Counted from the first letter of the stretch, positions 8,742 through 18,409 are shown. The stretch is DNA of 64,000 nt from Paenibacillus tuaregi (GCF_900086655.1 NZ_LT575476.1:3796543-3860542), one strand, 5' to 3'. The notes: generated by a model from the sequence alone, not told the origin. Numbers and translations are program-made.

Positions 8742-9623
8742 CTAATCTTTGTAAAATCCTTGCTGTTCCGCATACCTACCCCAGTGGGGACGTCTTCCGT
8801 CAATATCCTCGAAGCTGTATTCCTCAGACAGACCCCAGGTTGTAAGAATCTGTCCGGTCTTCTTATAAACCTCCGGGTCCGCTGCCAATGCAGCCACAGC
8901 CCTGCCAATATAAGCGGGTGTCTCTGACATCAGGAAATTCGGATCTTTCTCCCCGGCATCCTGCCAATTCTCCTCGGTAACCCCGAAATAATCCAGCATA
9001 TACTCGGATCTGAGAAAGCCGGGACTGAGGGCAACCGAAGTGACCTTGTGCTTCCTAAGTTCCTCAGCCATGGAGACTGCAAGATGTATGGTGGAGACCT
9101 TAGCCAGACTGTAATAGAGGTTGCCCCGGTAACGGTAATCAAACCCGTCAGTGATTTCAACGATCAGGCCTTGGCCGCGCTTAACCATAAGCGGGGCAGC
9201 ATAATAAGACGTGATCATATGTGTGAACACGGCGGTCCGCTGCATTTTCACCCCATCCTCCAGCGGCTGCTCCCAGAACGGCGTATCCCAATGCGTTAAA
9301 TCCTCTCCGCCCCAAATATCATTAACCAGTATATCAAGCTGCCCGTTCTGCTCCCCGTCAATCTTCTCAAGTAGAGCCTTAACCTCGGATTCCTGTGAAT
9401 GGTCCACCCTCACGGCGATTCCCTCTCCTCCCAGGGCGTTTACAAGCTCGGCCGTTTCCTCAATAGTCTCCGGTCTGCCCATTTCCGACAGATTGCCGCG
9501 GCTGCTGCGCCCCGTCACATAAACTGTCGCTCCGGCTTCACCTAGTCTTGAAGCAATCCCGCGCCCGGCCCCCCGGGTTCCACCTGCCACCAATGCTACC
9601 TTGCCCTTCAAAGGTTTATTCAT
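8742..9623 (-). CDS. Short-chain dehydrogenase/reductase (SDR)
   Basis: A 293-residue NAD(P)-dependent SDR. The cofactor motif is GGTRGAGRG at residues 13-21, and the catalytic YxxxK is YSLAK near residue 171. The start is the ATG at 9623 behind GAGGAGGA; an upstream start at 9647 has no site. The long form, with an extended C-terminus (EEYSFEDIDGRRPHWGRY), suits the branch acting on small carbonyl or sugar substrates. It is divergent from a WYL-type regulator at 9746, which probably controls it. The substrate is unknown. Confidence 0.9.
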   Translation of the reverse strand: MNKPLKGKVALVAGGTRGAGRGIASRLGEAGATVYVTGRSSRGNLSEMGRPETIEETAELVNALGGEGIAVRVDHSQESEVKALLEKIDGEQNGQLDILVNDIWGGEDLTHWDTPFWEQPLEDGVKMQRTAVFTHMITSYYAAPLMVKRGQGLIVEITDGFDYRYRGNLYYSLAKVSTIHLAVSMAEELRKHKVTSVALSPGFLRSEYMLDYFGVTEENWQDAGEKDPNFLMSETPAYIGRAVAALAADPEVYKKTGQILTTWGLSEEYSFEDIDGRRPHWGRYAEQQGFYKD

Positions 9624-9642
9624 ATGTATCCTCCTCTTCTGT

Positions 9643-9720
9643 TTCAAACTCAGTTTTAGTATAGAGAGGTATATATGACAACCAATGTCTTATTTATATG
9701 CTACAATAAATTCAAACTCA
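9643..9720. promoter_or_regulatory. Divergent promoter region with 10-bp direct repeat
   Basis: TTCAAACTCA occurs at 9643-9652 and again at 9711-9720, 68 bp apart, flanking the shared control region. Between them is an imperfect inverted repeat, GACA-ACCAA-TGTC. These are candidate binding sites for the adjacent WYL regulator. Confidence 0.35.
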
Positions 9721-9745
9721 CAACTTTGAAGGAGGCTGAATTAAA

Positions 9746-10723
9746 GTGAGGGCAGACCGACTGCTTAGGCTCGTTCTTCTGCTTCAGAACAACGGCAAAA
9801 TGACCTCAGCCGAAATGGCAGCAGAGCTTGAGGTTAACGCCAGAACGATTGTCCGCGATATGGAGGCTTTATCCTCTGCAGGAATACCGGTATATGCCGA
9901 GCGTGGGCCGCAAGGCGGTTGGCGGCTAACAGACGGTTACAGAACGAACCTGACCGGCATGAACTCCAGGGAAGTTCTCTCCCTGCTTCTTGCAGCCTCT
10001 CCTTCGCTGTTCCGTGACCTGGGTATTGAGGATCAGCATAAATCAGCGGCCAGCAAGCTGCTTGCAGCTTCATCGCGGCCTTTGCGCCAAGACGCCGAAA
10101 TGGCCAGGGAACGGCTTCATATTGACGGAGCCGGCTGGCATCCATCCACAGAGAGGGTCCCCCTTCTTCCGGTTATCCAAGAAGCGGTATGGACGGACAG
10201 TAAACTTGTGATCGAGTATGCCAAAGATTCAGGTGAGGTGTCGCGGGTCGTATGCCCGCTCGGCATTGTCGCCAAGGGAACGATCTGGTATTTGGTCGCC
10301 GCCACAGACGGATCAGAGGGGGAAATCCGGACTTACCGTGTCTCGCGGATACGCAAAGCTTCACCTGTTCACGGCTCTTTTGTGCGTCCAAGCGGCTTTA
10401 ATCTGGCGGAGTATTGGGATGCCTCGACCCGGGAGTTCAAAAGCCGGCTTCCCATTTACCCGGCCGACCTGCTTGTTGCAAAAGACGCGTATTCAAGACT
10501 TGCCCGTGAACGATATGTTCAAATCATCAGCTCCACGGACATGGGCTCCAGCGGTACACGGCTTGAAGTACAGTTTAATACCCTGGATTCCGCGTGTGAG
10601 ATTATACTAGGTTATGGAATACGGGTCCGCGTGCTGGCCCCTGAGGAACTCCGGGCGCGTATTATTGCTGAGGCGGCAGCTATTTTAACTGGCTATGGGC
10701 AGGACCCGGCCCCTCTGGAATAA
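9746..10723 (+). CDS. WYL-domain transcriptional regulator (DeoR/YafY type)
   Basis: A 325-residue protein with an N-terminal winged helix (MTSAEMAAELEVNARTIVRDMEAL, about residues 18-42) and a central WYL ligand-sensing domain around residues 145-210 (IWYLVAATDGSEGEIRTYRVSRI). The C-terminal WCX domain runs to the end. The start is GTG at 9746 with GGAGG upstream. It is divergently transcribed from the SDR gene, with only about 120 bp between starts, so control of that gene is likely. WYL domains bind nucleotide or metabolite ligands; the effector is unknown. Confidence 0.9.
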   Translation: MRADRLLRLVLLLQNNGKMTSAEMAAELEVNARTIVRDMEALSSAGIPVYAERGPQGGWRLTDGYRTNLTGMNSREVLSLLLAASPSLFRDLGIEDQHKSAASKLLAASSRPLRQDAEMARERLHIDGAGWHPSTERVPLLPVIQEAVWTDSKLVIEYAKDSGEVSRVVCPLGIVAKGTIWYLVAATDGSEGEIRTYRVSRIRKASPVHGSFVRPSGFNLAEYWDASTREFKSRLPIYPADLLVAKDAYSRLARERYVQIISSTDMGSSGTRLEVQFNTLDSACEIILGYGIRVRVLAPEELRARIIAEAAAILTGYGQDPAPLE

Positions 10724-10803
10724 CGCGTATTTTCATTTCGGCCGGACTCGCCGTATAATTATACTGCAGCGCTTTAACTACAATAGAGGAGAATTAGATA
10801 CGA

Positions 10804-11688
10804 ATGGAAAAGGACCCTGATTTGAAGATTTCCTATGAAGTGCTCGGTTTACCTGAAACCGCCTCCAGAGAGGAAGTGGAGAAGCGGTTTGAAGTTCTTG
10901 CCCGTCAGTACCGATCCAAGCCATCTGAAGAGTTTGAACCTATCGTGAAAGCCTTCAAAAACATAACCAACACCCAAGACAGACTTAAAGTTGAGGAACT
11001 AACCCGCAAAAAGTATGCAAAATACAAGGCTTTCGCTGGGACGGCTGAGAAAATCGACGATTTCTTCCGTCTATACAAAGGAAGAGTATTCATAGCCCTC
11101 ATTGCTCTTATTGTACTCATCTTCGGGGTGAATGCGTATTTGAACCACCGGGCGGAGCAGGAACGGCTGGCCAAGCTGCCTCCGGTTGATCTGTCCGTGA
11201 TGCTTATGGGCAATTTCATCCAGCTGGAGAATCAAGACTCCACAGCCTCGCTGGAAGCGGCACTTAAGGCACCTTTTCCTGATTGGAAAAGAGTCACCGC
11301 CTTGATCTCTTATCTGCCTGCCGAAGGGGCGGCGCAGACAAGCGTGGCCTTGCAACAGAAAGCCCTTCTTCAGCTCAGCACCGAAACTCCGGATATCTTC
11401 ATCATGGACAAACAATCTTATGCCTGGATCGTTAAGAGCAGCGCATTGATTCCCCTCGATGCGGAAGTCTCTGGACGCTTCAAGCCATGGCTGAAAGACG
11501 CACAGATTCTTAAGGCCTCACGCGACGAAGAGACTTCCGAGCACATTTACGGAATTGATGTTTCAAATACGCCGCTCGCGGCCAAGCTGCCGCTGGCCCA
11601 CTCGGGGGTTATCCTCGGCATCCGTGACGGAGCAGCTCATAAAGACAAAGCTTTGAATTTTATCGAGCAGTATTTGAAGAGCAAATAA
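10804..11688 (+). CDS. J-like domain membrane protein with binding-protein-like C-terminus
   Basis: A 294-residue protein. Residues 8-68 resemble a J-domain (YEVLGLPETASREEVEKRFE, then EEFEPIVKAFKNI), but the HPD motif needed to stimulate DnaK is missing and RSKP stands there. A single transmembrane helix follows at about 93-112. The outside part (130-294) recalls a small lobe of ABC solute-binding proteins (PDIFIMDKQSYAWIVKS, then ALIPLD). Because HPD is absent, a co-chaperone role is unlikely; a scaffold or sensor is more plausible. It converges closely (4 bp) on the AEC transporter gene. Confidence 0.75.
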   Translation: MEKDPDLKISYEVLGLPETASREEVEKRFEVLARQYRSKPSEEFEPIVKAFKNITNTQDRLKVEELTRKKYAKYKAFAGTAEKIDDFFRLYKGRVFIALIALIVLIFGVNAYLNHRAEQERLAKLPPVDLSVMLMGNFIQLENQDSTASLEAALKAPFPDWKRVTALISYLPAEGAAQTSVALQQKALLQLSTETPDIFIMDKQSYAWIVKSSALIPLDAEVSGRFKPWLKDAQILKASRDEETSEHIYGIDVSNTPLAAKLPLAHSGVILGIRDGAAHKDKALNFIEQYLKSK

Positions 11689-11692
11689 ACCA

Positions 11693-12625
11693 CTAAGGAT
11701 GCACAAGAGTTATCAGGACCGGAAGTACGACGAATGAAGCCAATGTGGTATACAAGATGCACTTGGATACCAGCTTCGGTGAAGCATTGAATTTCTCGGA
11801 CAAGACCACCGCATTAACTGCCACAGGCATAGAGGCAAGCACAAGAAGGACGGGGAACAAGGTTCCCTGCACGTTCAGCAGCAGCAGAACAAGCGCAGCA
11901 ATCCATGGCGACAGCACCAGCCGGATTACCAGCCCCGTCCAAAATGCCTGCTTCACCCCTCTCTCCAGCTTTTCCCTTCCTACGCTGATCATTTGCGCTC
12001 CCAGAATGGCAAGTACAACCGGGGAGTAGGCCCCAGCCACCATCGCAATGCCTGACTGCACTCCCTCTGGAAGATGCATGCCCAGTGCCCTGACCAGAAT
12101 GGCAAAAGCAGCAGCATAGATGGCCGGAAGCCGGAAGACAGACTGCACGGCATTCTTTACAGAGAATTCAGACCTCGCCGCAAAATATACCCCGACCGTA
12201 TTTACAATCAGCATCTGACCGATGACATAAACAGAGGCCTTGTCCAGTCCCAGCTTGCCGAAGGCAAGCAGCACCAGTGGAAGCCCGTAATTCACACTAT
12301 TGGTGAAGGTGGACACCAGGGTAAGTCCGGCCCGCTCTGCGGCAGGCAGCCTCAGCAGTCTCCCAATTAACTGGGCTGCACCCCACAGCAGCAGCAAATT
12401 CAGTACTGAGAAGCCTGCGGTATGATAGACGTCCGTCCACGTGATATCAGCCGTAAGCAGCGTTTCCAGCAGGATTGCGGGGCTGAGGAAATATAGATAG
12501 AGCACAGTGAGCGGCTTCGTATCCAGGTGGATAAAGTAACGAAGCAGCGCCCCAGCGATAACCGGAATGGACAACGGAATAATCGTCTGGAGCAGCGTGG
12601 ATAAGACATGTTGGATCATATTCAT
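11693..12625 (-). CDS. AEC-family transporter (auxin efflux carrier family)
   Basis: A 310-residue protein with about ten hydrophobic segments arranged as two five-helix repeats. Family marks are LSPAILLETLL, FTNSVNYGLPLVLLAFG near residue 110, and its counterpart region AMVAGAYSPVVLAILGAQMI in the second half. AEC proteins are membrane carriers of organic anions such as malate or malonate in bacteria. The start is ATG at 12625 behind GGAAAGGAAACG. No metabolic neighbour indicates the substrate. Confidence 0.9.
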   Translation of the reverse strand: MNMIQHVLSTLLQTIIPLSIPVIAGALLRYFIHLDTKPLTVLYLYFLSPAILLETLLTADITWTDVYHTAGFSVLNLLLLWGAAQLIGRLLRLPAAERAGLTLVSTFTNSVNYGLPLVLLAFGKLGLDKASVYVIGQMLIVNTVGVYFAARSEFSVKNAVQSVFRLPAIYAAAFAILVRALGMHLPEGVQSGIAMVAGAYSPVVLAILGAQMISVGREKLERGVKQAFWTGLVIRLVLSPWIAALVLLLLNVQGTLFPVLLVLASMPVAVNAVVLSEKFNASPKLVSKCILYTTLASFVVLPVLITLVHP

Positions 12626-12834
12626 CGTTTCCTTTCCCCTGAATCGGATGTCTGTGAAGTCATTTTCAAACCGCTCTTCAAATCTGTCTTTAAATCTAAC
12701 CCAATCACGCTTAGGAATCCAAGATTCATTAACTATTATAGATATAGGATTTGCCTATCTTTTACCTAGACCATTTGTCGTGGACGATGCTATAATGTGG
12801 GAACTGGTCATATCAAAAGGGGGACGATTTTCCT

Positions 12835-14085
12835 ATGTCATGGTTAAACAAGCTTCCGATGTCCAAGCGAATTACAGTATCATGTTATTTGGTTGCAGCC
12901 CTGTTCGGAATCCCGGTTCTAGCTGCTTTTCTGATCCTGGGGAATGTGCTGGTTGGCGTTATTATGGTTGTCGTGCTCGCTGCTCTAACTTACCCGCTTG
13001 CGCGCATAATTGAGAAAGCGCTAACATCGACCATGGACGAAATGAACAGTGTAACTTCACGAATTGCCAAGGGCGACTTCACCCAACGGGTTAATGAGAA
13101 CGGGAATACAGGCACATTCAGCCGTTCCTTCAACGGGATGATGGACAAGCTGGCCCAGATTCTACGCGAAGCCGCTGGAATTACGGGTCAGGTCATGAGC
13201 TCAAGCCGCAGCATCTCCGAGAAGAATCAAGAGTTGACTACCGTTATGCAGCAGGTTGCCTTCTCAGCGAACGAGCTCGCCGTAGGAGCCCAGGAAATTT
13301 CCAACGATGTTGCGGAAATGACCACGGCTATCCAGGATATTGAAACCAAGGTTAGCCGTTATGCAGAATCCACCAAAGCTATGAACATCCGTTCCGCCCA
13401 TACCCTGAATCTTGTTGAGCAAGGAAGCAGCGCCGCTCAGAAGCAAGCGGAAGGAATGCAAAGAAATATTGAAGCCACCCGCAAGGTTAGCGAAACCATT
13501 GATAAGCTCTCACGAAGCGCCAAGGGCATCTCCAAGATTACCAAAACGATCTCCGAGATCGCAGATCAGACCAATCTGCTCTCTCTGAACGCATCGATAG
13601 AAGCAGCCCGCGCTGGGGAGCACGGCAAAGGCTTTGCGGTTGTCGCGGATGAGGTTCGTAAACTAGCCGAGGAGTCAACCCAGTCTACCAAGGAAGTCTT
13701 TGGACTTGTGCGGAGTATTGAAATGGATATTATGCATACGATCACGAATATGATGGAGAATGAAGAGGTTGTCCGTCTGCAAAGCGAGATGATCAATGAA
13801 GCGCAGGGCATTTTCAGCGAGATGGTGCAAAGTGTCCAGTTCATTGTGGAGCAGATGGAAGCTTTTACTCAAGAGAGTGAATCTGTATATGACAGCGCGC
13901 GGAGAATCTCTGCTGCAATCCAGAACATTTCGGCCATTACCGAGCAGTCAGCTGCTGGAACGGAACAGGTATCCGCAAGCATGAATGAGCAGATGGCCTC
14001 CATCAAGATTGTGGCTGAGGAAGCTGAAGCGATGAATCAGGCAGTCCTAAAACTCCATAAGACGATACATATCTTTAAATTTTAA
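12835..14085 (+). CDS. Methyl-accepting chemotaxis protein without extracellular sensor
   Basis: A 416-residue chemoreceptor. Two closely spaced transmembrane helices lie near residues 15-60, with almost no loop outside the membrane. A HAMP-like linker follows ([21 protein letters not shown]). The signalling hairpin tip is near residue 255 ([20 protein letters not shown], then [22 protein letters not shown]). The lack of a periplasmic domain suggests sensing of cytoplasmic, membrane or energy state rather than an external ligand. The Shine-Dalgarno site is AAAGGGGG about 11 nt before the ATG. A hairpin terminator follows. Confidence 0.95.
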   Translation: MSWLNKLPMSKRITVSCYLVAALFGIPVLAAFLILGNVLVGVIMVVVLAALTYPLARIIEKALTSTMDEMNSVTSRIAKGDFTQRVNENGNTGTFSRSFNGMMDKLAQILREAAGITGQVMSSSRSISEKNQELTTVMQQVAFSANELAVGAQEISNDVAEMTTAIQDIETKVSRYAESTKAMNIRSAHTLNLVEQGSSAAQKQAEGMQRNIEATRKVSETIDKLSRSAKGISKITKTISEIADQTNLLSLNASIEAARAGEHGKGFAVVADEVRKLAEESTQSTKEVFGLVRSIEMDIMHTITNMMENEEVVRLQSEMINEAQGIFSEMVQSVQFIVEQMEAFTQESESVYDSARRISAAIQNISAITEQSAAGTEQVSASMNEQMASIKIVAEEAEAMNQAVLKLHKTIHIFKF

Positions 14086-14091
14086 TGTGGC

Positions 14092-14134
14092 AAAACCCCA
14101 GGCAGGCTATTTAGACCTCGATCCTGGGGTTTTT
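14092..14134 (+). terminator. Terminator after chemoreceptor gene
   Basis: AAAACCCCAGG at the left pairs with CCTGGGGTTTTT at the right end; the T tract is part of the right arm. It ends 5 bp before the tandem repeat. Confidence 0.85.
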
Positions 14135-14138
14135 AATG

Positions 14139-14270
14139 GGTTCTGCTTTGGTTCTGCTTTGGTTCTGCTTTGGTTCTGCTTTGGTTCTGCTTTGGTTCTG
14201 CTTTGGTTCTGCTTTGGTTCTGCTTTGGTTCTGCTTTGGTTCTGCTTTGGTTCTGCTTTGGTTCTGCTTT
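14139..14270. repeat. 11-bp tandem repeat, 12 perfect copies
   Basis: The unit GGTTCTGCTTT is repeated exactly 12 times (132 bp) and ends in a partial GGTTT. It lies between the chemoreceptor terminator and the 3' end of the DUF4349 gene, outside any gene. Because 11 is not a multiple of 3 and the unit lacks stops in all frames, it creates spurious long ORFs on both strands. The purity implies recent expansion and probable copy-number variation between strains. Confidence 0.97.
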
Positions 14271-14310
14271 GGTTTCTACTTCTCTCTTGTATTTGAGCTT
14301 CTGCGTATAA

Positions 14311-15453
14311 TTACTCTTTGACTCTATGATCCTGCTCCTGGTTAACCGGCATCTGAACTTCCTTGTCTTCAGCTGCTTCCCCAGTATTTCTGTCTTCGGG
14401 TTCAAGAGATTCTGCAGCTTCTATCTTTTCGCTTGCTTTTTCATCCTGATCTTGCCCGGCCGAGGCGGGATTGTGACGGAAAGACTCTCGCTTGGCAGCT
14501 CTGCGCTGAGCCCTTGCTGCACGCACCTTCCACACGGCCACCCCAATGATACACCCCAGCAATAGAACCGGTAGGGCACCGGATAATACAACAAGCAGCC
14601 ACTGCACCAGAAGGTACATCACATTCAGGGTATCGGATAAAGCCGTCTTAGCCCTCTCCAGCAGCGGAGTGTGCTCTTTGCCCGAATCTGGAATCGCTGC
14701 TGCCCCGTCGCTTTGGAACAGATGAACCGATACCGTGGAATAGGTTACGTTGTTGTCTAAATATCGCATACGCCCCTTAACCTGCTCAATTTCCTCCTGA
14801 ATCTGACCCAATTCATTAGCAAAGGTCACCAGATCATCAGTCTTGGCTGCCTTCTTCATAAATTCCGTATATCTCTCTTCCATAATCTGCTTGGCCTTCA
14901 GCCTGGACTCCAGATCCACATATTCCTCGGTTACATCCTGCCCTTCCATCGATTGGGATAATGATTCATGTTTGATTTTGGTTATGTCATCCATGAATGA
15001 ACTGAAGCCGGCAGCCGGAACTTTGATGACCAGCCTGCCGTTCATCTGCTTCTCACTTTGATCCTCCGAGAAAGTAACGATATATCCTCCGGCCTGCTTC
15101 ACCTTGCTTCGAACTTCATCCTGAGCTTTCCTGTAGTCCTTAACCTGCATGGATAAGTCAGCTTTGTAAATCAGCTTCTTGCCTGATTCAGCGTTACCCT
15201 GCACGGCTGTGAAGCCAGGTGCCCCCGACTTGGAACTCTTGGCTTCTTCGGTACCGGATTCCGATTTTGCAGTGTGGCTGTTAGATTCATCTCTTTTGAT
15301 GGCGTCTGATGAATTCGCCGTGACCGCTTGATCGGCTACTTTCGCACTCCCGGTGTTTTCCGAGGAAGCGCTCTTCTCATAACCCGAAGAGCAGCCCCCG
15401 AAAATGACTGCAAGAGTAAGTACCAGAATGCATAAAAACCCCCGTTTTTGCAT
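14311..15453 (-). CDS. DUF4349 lipoprotein
   Basis: A 380-residue lipoprotein with a signal peptide and lipobox (VIFGGC, Cys at residue 21). A low-complexity Ser/Glu-rich spacer runs to about 90. The DUF4349 domain covers about 90-255 and includes LIYKADLSMQVKDYRKAQDE, then a coiled coil (FANELGQIQEEIEQVKGRMR) and NVTYSTVSVHLFQ. A transmembrane helix lies near 275-305, followed by a charged cytosolic tail. Such proteins are envelope-associated with unknown function. The start is ATG at 15453 behind AGGAGG. The tail ends just beside the minisatellite. Confidence 0.88.
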   Translation of the reverse strand: MQKRGFLCILVLTLAVIFGGCSSGYEKSASSENTGSAKVADQAVTANSSDAIKRDESNSHTAKSESGTEEAKSSKSGAPGFTAVQGNAESGKKLIYKADLSMQVKDYRKAQDEVRSKVKQAGGYIVTFSEDQSEKQMNGRLVIKVPAAGFSSFMDDITKIKHESLSQSMEGQDVTEEYVDLESRLKAKQIMEERYTEFMKKAAKTDDLVTFANELGQIQEEIEQVKGRMRYLDNNVTYSTVSVHLFQSDGAAAIPDSGKEHTPLLERAKTALSDTLNVMYLLVQWLLVVLSGALPVLLLGCIIGVAVWKVRAARAQRRAAKRESFRHNPASAGQDQDEKASEKIEAAESLEPEDRNTGEAAEDKEVQMPVNQEQDHRVKE

Positions 15454-15532
15454 TTCAAAGCCTCCTGTCCAGAATTTTGCAATTCACATTCCTAACGTTT
15501 ACAAAAGTTGGAAGGTTGCAGAACGAAACTGA

Positions 15533-15560
15533 ACAAAAAAACAGCCTTGGACAGGCTGCT
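15533..15560 (-). terminator. Terminator of ABC exporter gene
   Basis: Read on the minus strand, CAGCCT and AGGCTG pair around a 5-nt loop and are followed by a run of eight T. It lies 35 bp beyond the exporter stop codon. Confidence 0.85.
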
Positions 15561-15594
15561 TTTCCGGACAATGCTCCATTGTCGATATTTTGAG

Positions 15595-17382
15595 CTACAG
15601 ATTTTTCAATTTATAAAACTCGCCTTTCTTCTCAAGCAGTTCATCATAGGTTCCGCTTTCCACAATCCGACCCTTCTTCATCACCACAATCCGGTCCACA
15701 TTCCGTACGGTGGAGAGACGGTGGGCAACGATAAAGGTGGTCCGGCCCTCCATCAGCTGTTCCATCGCCTGCTGAACGTGCCGTTCCGACACATTATCCA
15801 GCGCTGATGTTGCCTCATCGAGAATAATAATCTGAGGATCACGGACCAAGGCTCTGGCAATCGCAATACGCTGACGCTGTCCCCCGGACAGGCGCCCGCC
15901 ATGCTCACCTACGGAAGTCTCCAGCCCATCAGGCAGACTATCGATCACATCCTGCAGATTCGCCATCCAAATAGCTTTCTGGAGCTGATCTTCGGATATG
16001 TCCGGCAGACCATATGTAATGTTCTCCCGAATAGTTCCTGAGAACAGGATATTGTTCTGGAGTACAATGGCAAGGGACTGCCTATAGCGCTGCATGCTCA
16101 GCTCATCCATCGGAATCCCGTCAATCCAAATTCGGCCGGCCTGCGGTTTATAGAAACCTATAACCAGGTTAAGGATCGTGGATTTGCCTGAACCGGATTC
16201 GCCAACAAAAGCCACTTTCTCCCCTGGCTTCACATTTAACGTGAAGCTGCTCAGCACATGGCGGTCCGATTCCTTGTATTTGAAGCCCACCTCCTCAAAT
16301 CTATACTCTCCGCGGATGACATCAGGTTTAATGCGCCCCTTATACTCCTCTGTCTCCTTGGACAAGAGCACCTCTGATACGGAGTGAAGCGATTCAAAGC
16401 CCTTTACCAGGTTGGGATATACGTTCAGAATGGAGCTTACGGACCCGATAATCATGTTGAAGAACCCTTGATACATCACGATGTCACCAATTTCCATCAT
16501 GCCGATCCTGGCCAGATAAGCGGTGAAGAACAGGCAGCCTACTTGGAACAGCTGAAAGACTACCCAACTGGTTGAGCCAAAATACGCTTCAAGCACATCC
16601 AGCTTGTAACCCCGCTCCCGGATATGCTGAAGAGCCTGATCCACCTTGCGGATTTCCACCTCCTCAAGTCCATGTGCCCGGGTCACCGGTATCATCTCAA
16701 CCGTTTCAGATACCGTACCTGACATCCTCTCAATGTTCCGGCGCACCTCCCGGTTGCTGCTTGACATCTTGGCCCGGAAGAACCGGACCAGATAAATGGA
16801 GGCCGGAGCCATCAGGATAAAGAACAACGCCACAATCCAGCTGTGATACAAAGTAAGTCCGATAATGATAACTAAACTGATCGCAGAAGGAATGATGGTC
16901 ATCATCATCTGTCTTGACAAGAAATCAATGGCTTCGACATCCCGCAGCACTTTGGATTGAAGCCTACCGGCGTTCATATCACCATGATACCCGAGCGACA
17001 GCTGCTGCAGCTTGCGTACCAGTGTACTTCGAAGCCCCGCCTCCACATGCCTGACCGCCATGCTGATATTGCTGATATGCAGCGTATGCGTTGGGATATT
17101 CTGAATAATAATCACAACAATGACGGCCAGATTAATCCAGAATTCCGACAAGGAATGCCGGTCCGGATAGCTGACAAGGTTGATAATGTTTGCTGTGACC
17201 ACAGGCAGCACCCATACAGGAAGTGCTTTTAGTGTATAGTAAAAAGCCGATAGTGCGACCTTGCTTCCATGATTCCTGAACAGCCTCGCCAGCAGGCTCA
17301 TCGGCTTTATCTTCGCTGCCTGCTCATTTTCAAACCACTTGGAATAATCCAGGGTTGACTCTAATTTTGCCATTTCCTTCAC
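15595..17382 (-). CDS. ABC transporter, fused permease/ATP-binding (exporter type)
   Basis: A 595-residue half-transporter: six transmembrane helices in residues 40-330, then the nucleotide-binding domain. Walker A is GESGSGKST near residue 396, the signature LSGGQRQRIAIARAL near 497 and Walker B IIILDEATSALD near 522. It would work as a homodimer exporting lipids, peptides or drugs. The start is uncertain: GTG at 17382 or ATG at 17373, neither with a well-spaced Shine-Dalgarno site. It is divergent from an AraC-type regulator at 17522, which may control it. Confidence 0.93.
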   Translation of the reverse strand: MKEMAKLESTLDYSKWFENEQAAKIKPMSLLARLFRNHGSKVALSAFYYTLKALPVWVLPVVTANIINLVSYPDRHSLSEFWINLAVIVVIIIQNIPTHTLHISNISMAVRHVEAGLRSTLVRKLQQLSLGYHGDMNAGRLQSKVLRDVEAIDFLSRQMMMTIIPSAISLVIIIGLTLYHSWIVALFFILMAPASIYLVRFFRAKMSSSNREVRRNIERMSGTVSETVEMIPVTRAHGLEEVEIRKVDQALQHIRERGYKLDVLEAYFGSTSWVVFQLFQVGCLFFTAYLARIGMMEIGDIVMYQGFFNMIIGSVSSILNVYPNLVKGFESLHSVSEVLLSKETEEYKGRIKPDVIRGEYRFEEVGFKYKESDRHVLSSFTLNVKPGEKVAFVGESGSGKSTILNLVIGFYKPQAGRIWIDGIPMDELSMQRYRQSLAIVLQNNILFSGTIRENITYGLPDISEDQLQKAIWMANLQDVIDSLPDGLETSVGEHGGRLSGGQRQRIAIARALVRDPQIIILDEATSALDNVSERHVQQAMEQLMEGRTTFIVAHRLSTVRNVDRIVVMKKGRIVESGTYDELLEKKGEFYKLKNL

Positions 17383-17521
17383 CCGCTTTTTTACTTATGA
17401 TATGAGTAGGGCTTACAGCCCAGAATAAGTATAGTTCTCCGGGCAGCCGACTTCTATAACATTTTCGGCCCCGATTCTATCGCAAGTTTAACTAAATCGG
17501 ACATTATGGGAGCTGTTCATC

Positions 17522-18409
17522 ATGACAAGTTTACCTCCGGAACGCTGGTTCCCCCACATACGCTCTGAAATATGTATCTATTCAACGCATACAAGGACCG
17601 TGCCGGGCGGCTGGACCTGCGGACGCCACGTCCACCATATGCTGTTTGAAATTAATCTGGTGCTGGATGGAACCCAGACGGCAATAGCGGGTTCAACAGA
17701 ACATGAGCAGCACGCTGGGGATCTGATGCTGATTTCTCCCATGCAGATGCATGACTATCAAATCAGGGGTTCAGAGAATACCACGTTTTTCGTCGTTCAT
17801 TTTCAAGTGGATGATCCGGTTTTCCATAAGCTGTTCGAAATGAATAATAAGGGGCTGTACGCTAAGGGGCACCCGCTTAACACCCTGCTTGTGCCCTTAG
17901 TGATGAACCTGATGAAGGCCCTATTCGAGGATTCGAAATCAACCTCCAGGTTATTTCTTCACTTGTTCACGCTCATTACAGAGCTGCAATCTTATTTCAA
18001 CCAGGAAGGGCAGGGGAAAGAGCCTGCCCTGCATTCCGAGCTCTCCTACCTTATAGCCAAGGAAATCGAAACAAGAGTTCTCTCCTCTACCTCTTCAGAC
18101 CAGCCAGGCGGGGATTGGCTCGAGAGCATCTCCCATAACTTGGGCGTAAGCCGCCGTCACTGCCACCGCATCTTCAAGCAGTTCTACGGCATGTCACCCA
18201 GGGAGTATCTAATGATCCTCAAGCGGCAGGAGGCTATGCAAATGCTGGTCAGCAGTACTGAAACCATAGAGCGCATCGCCCACCGGATCGGATACGAGAA
18301 TGTACAGAGCTTCAGCCGCCAGTTTGTCTCCTGGACCGGCTGTACACCGGGCGCATTCCGGAAAAATCATCAGGATGATGTGCTCCATCTAACCCCGCTT
18401 GAGAGATAG
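17522..18409 (+). CDS. AraC-family transcriptional regulator
   Basis: A 295-residue protein with an N-terminal cupin-like sensing domain (about 30-110, with HVHHMLFEINLVLDG and GDLMLISPMQMHDYQI) and a C-terminal double helix-turn-helix. The latter is seen in ISHNLGVSRRHCHRIFKQFY, then IERIAHRIGYENVQSFSRQF. The Shine-Dalgarno site is GGGAGC before the ATG. It is divergent from the ABC exporter. The cupin fold suggests a sugar-type or other small ligand. It could instead regulate a distant gene. Confidence 0.9.
   Translation: MTSLPPERWFPHIRSEICIYSTHTRTVPGGWTCGRHVHHMLFEINLVLDGTQTAIAGSTEHEQHAGDLMLISPMQMHDYQIRGSENTTFFVVHFQVDDPVFHKLFEMNNKGLYAKGHPLNTLLVPLVMNLMKALFEDSKSTSRLFLHLFTLITELQSYFNQEGQGKEPALHSELSYLIAKEIETRVLSSTSSDQPGGDWLESISHNLGVSRRHCHRIFKQFYGMSPREYLMILKRQEAMQMLVSSTETIERIAHRIGYENVQSFSRQFVSWTGCTPGAFRKNHQDDVLHLTPLER

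Noticed and set aside
14139..14270. Tandem repeat as a possible CRISPR array
   Set aside because: The 11-bp units are directly adjacent with no spacers and no cas genes nearby.
14087..14405. Open frames through the 11-bp repeat on both strands (LLWFCFGSA-like and KAEPKQNQSRT-like repeats)
   Set aside because: They arise only because the repeat unit has no stops; no ribosome site or flanking protein-like sequence supports them.
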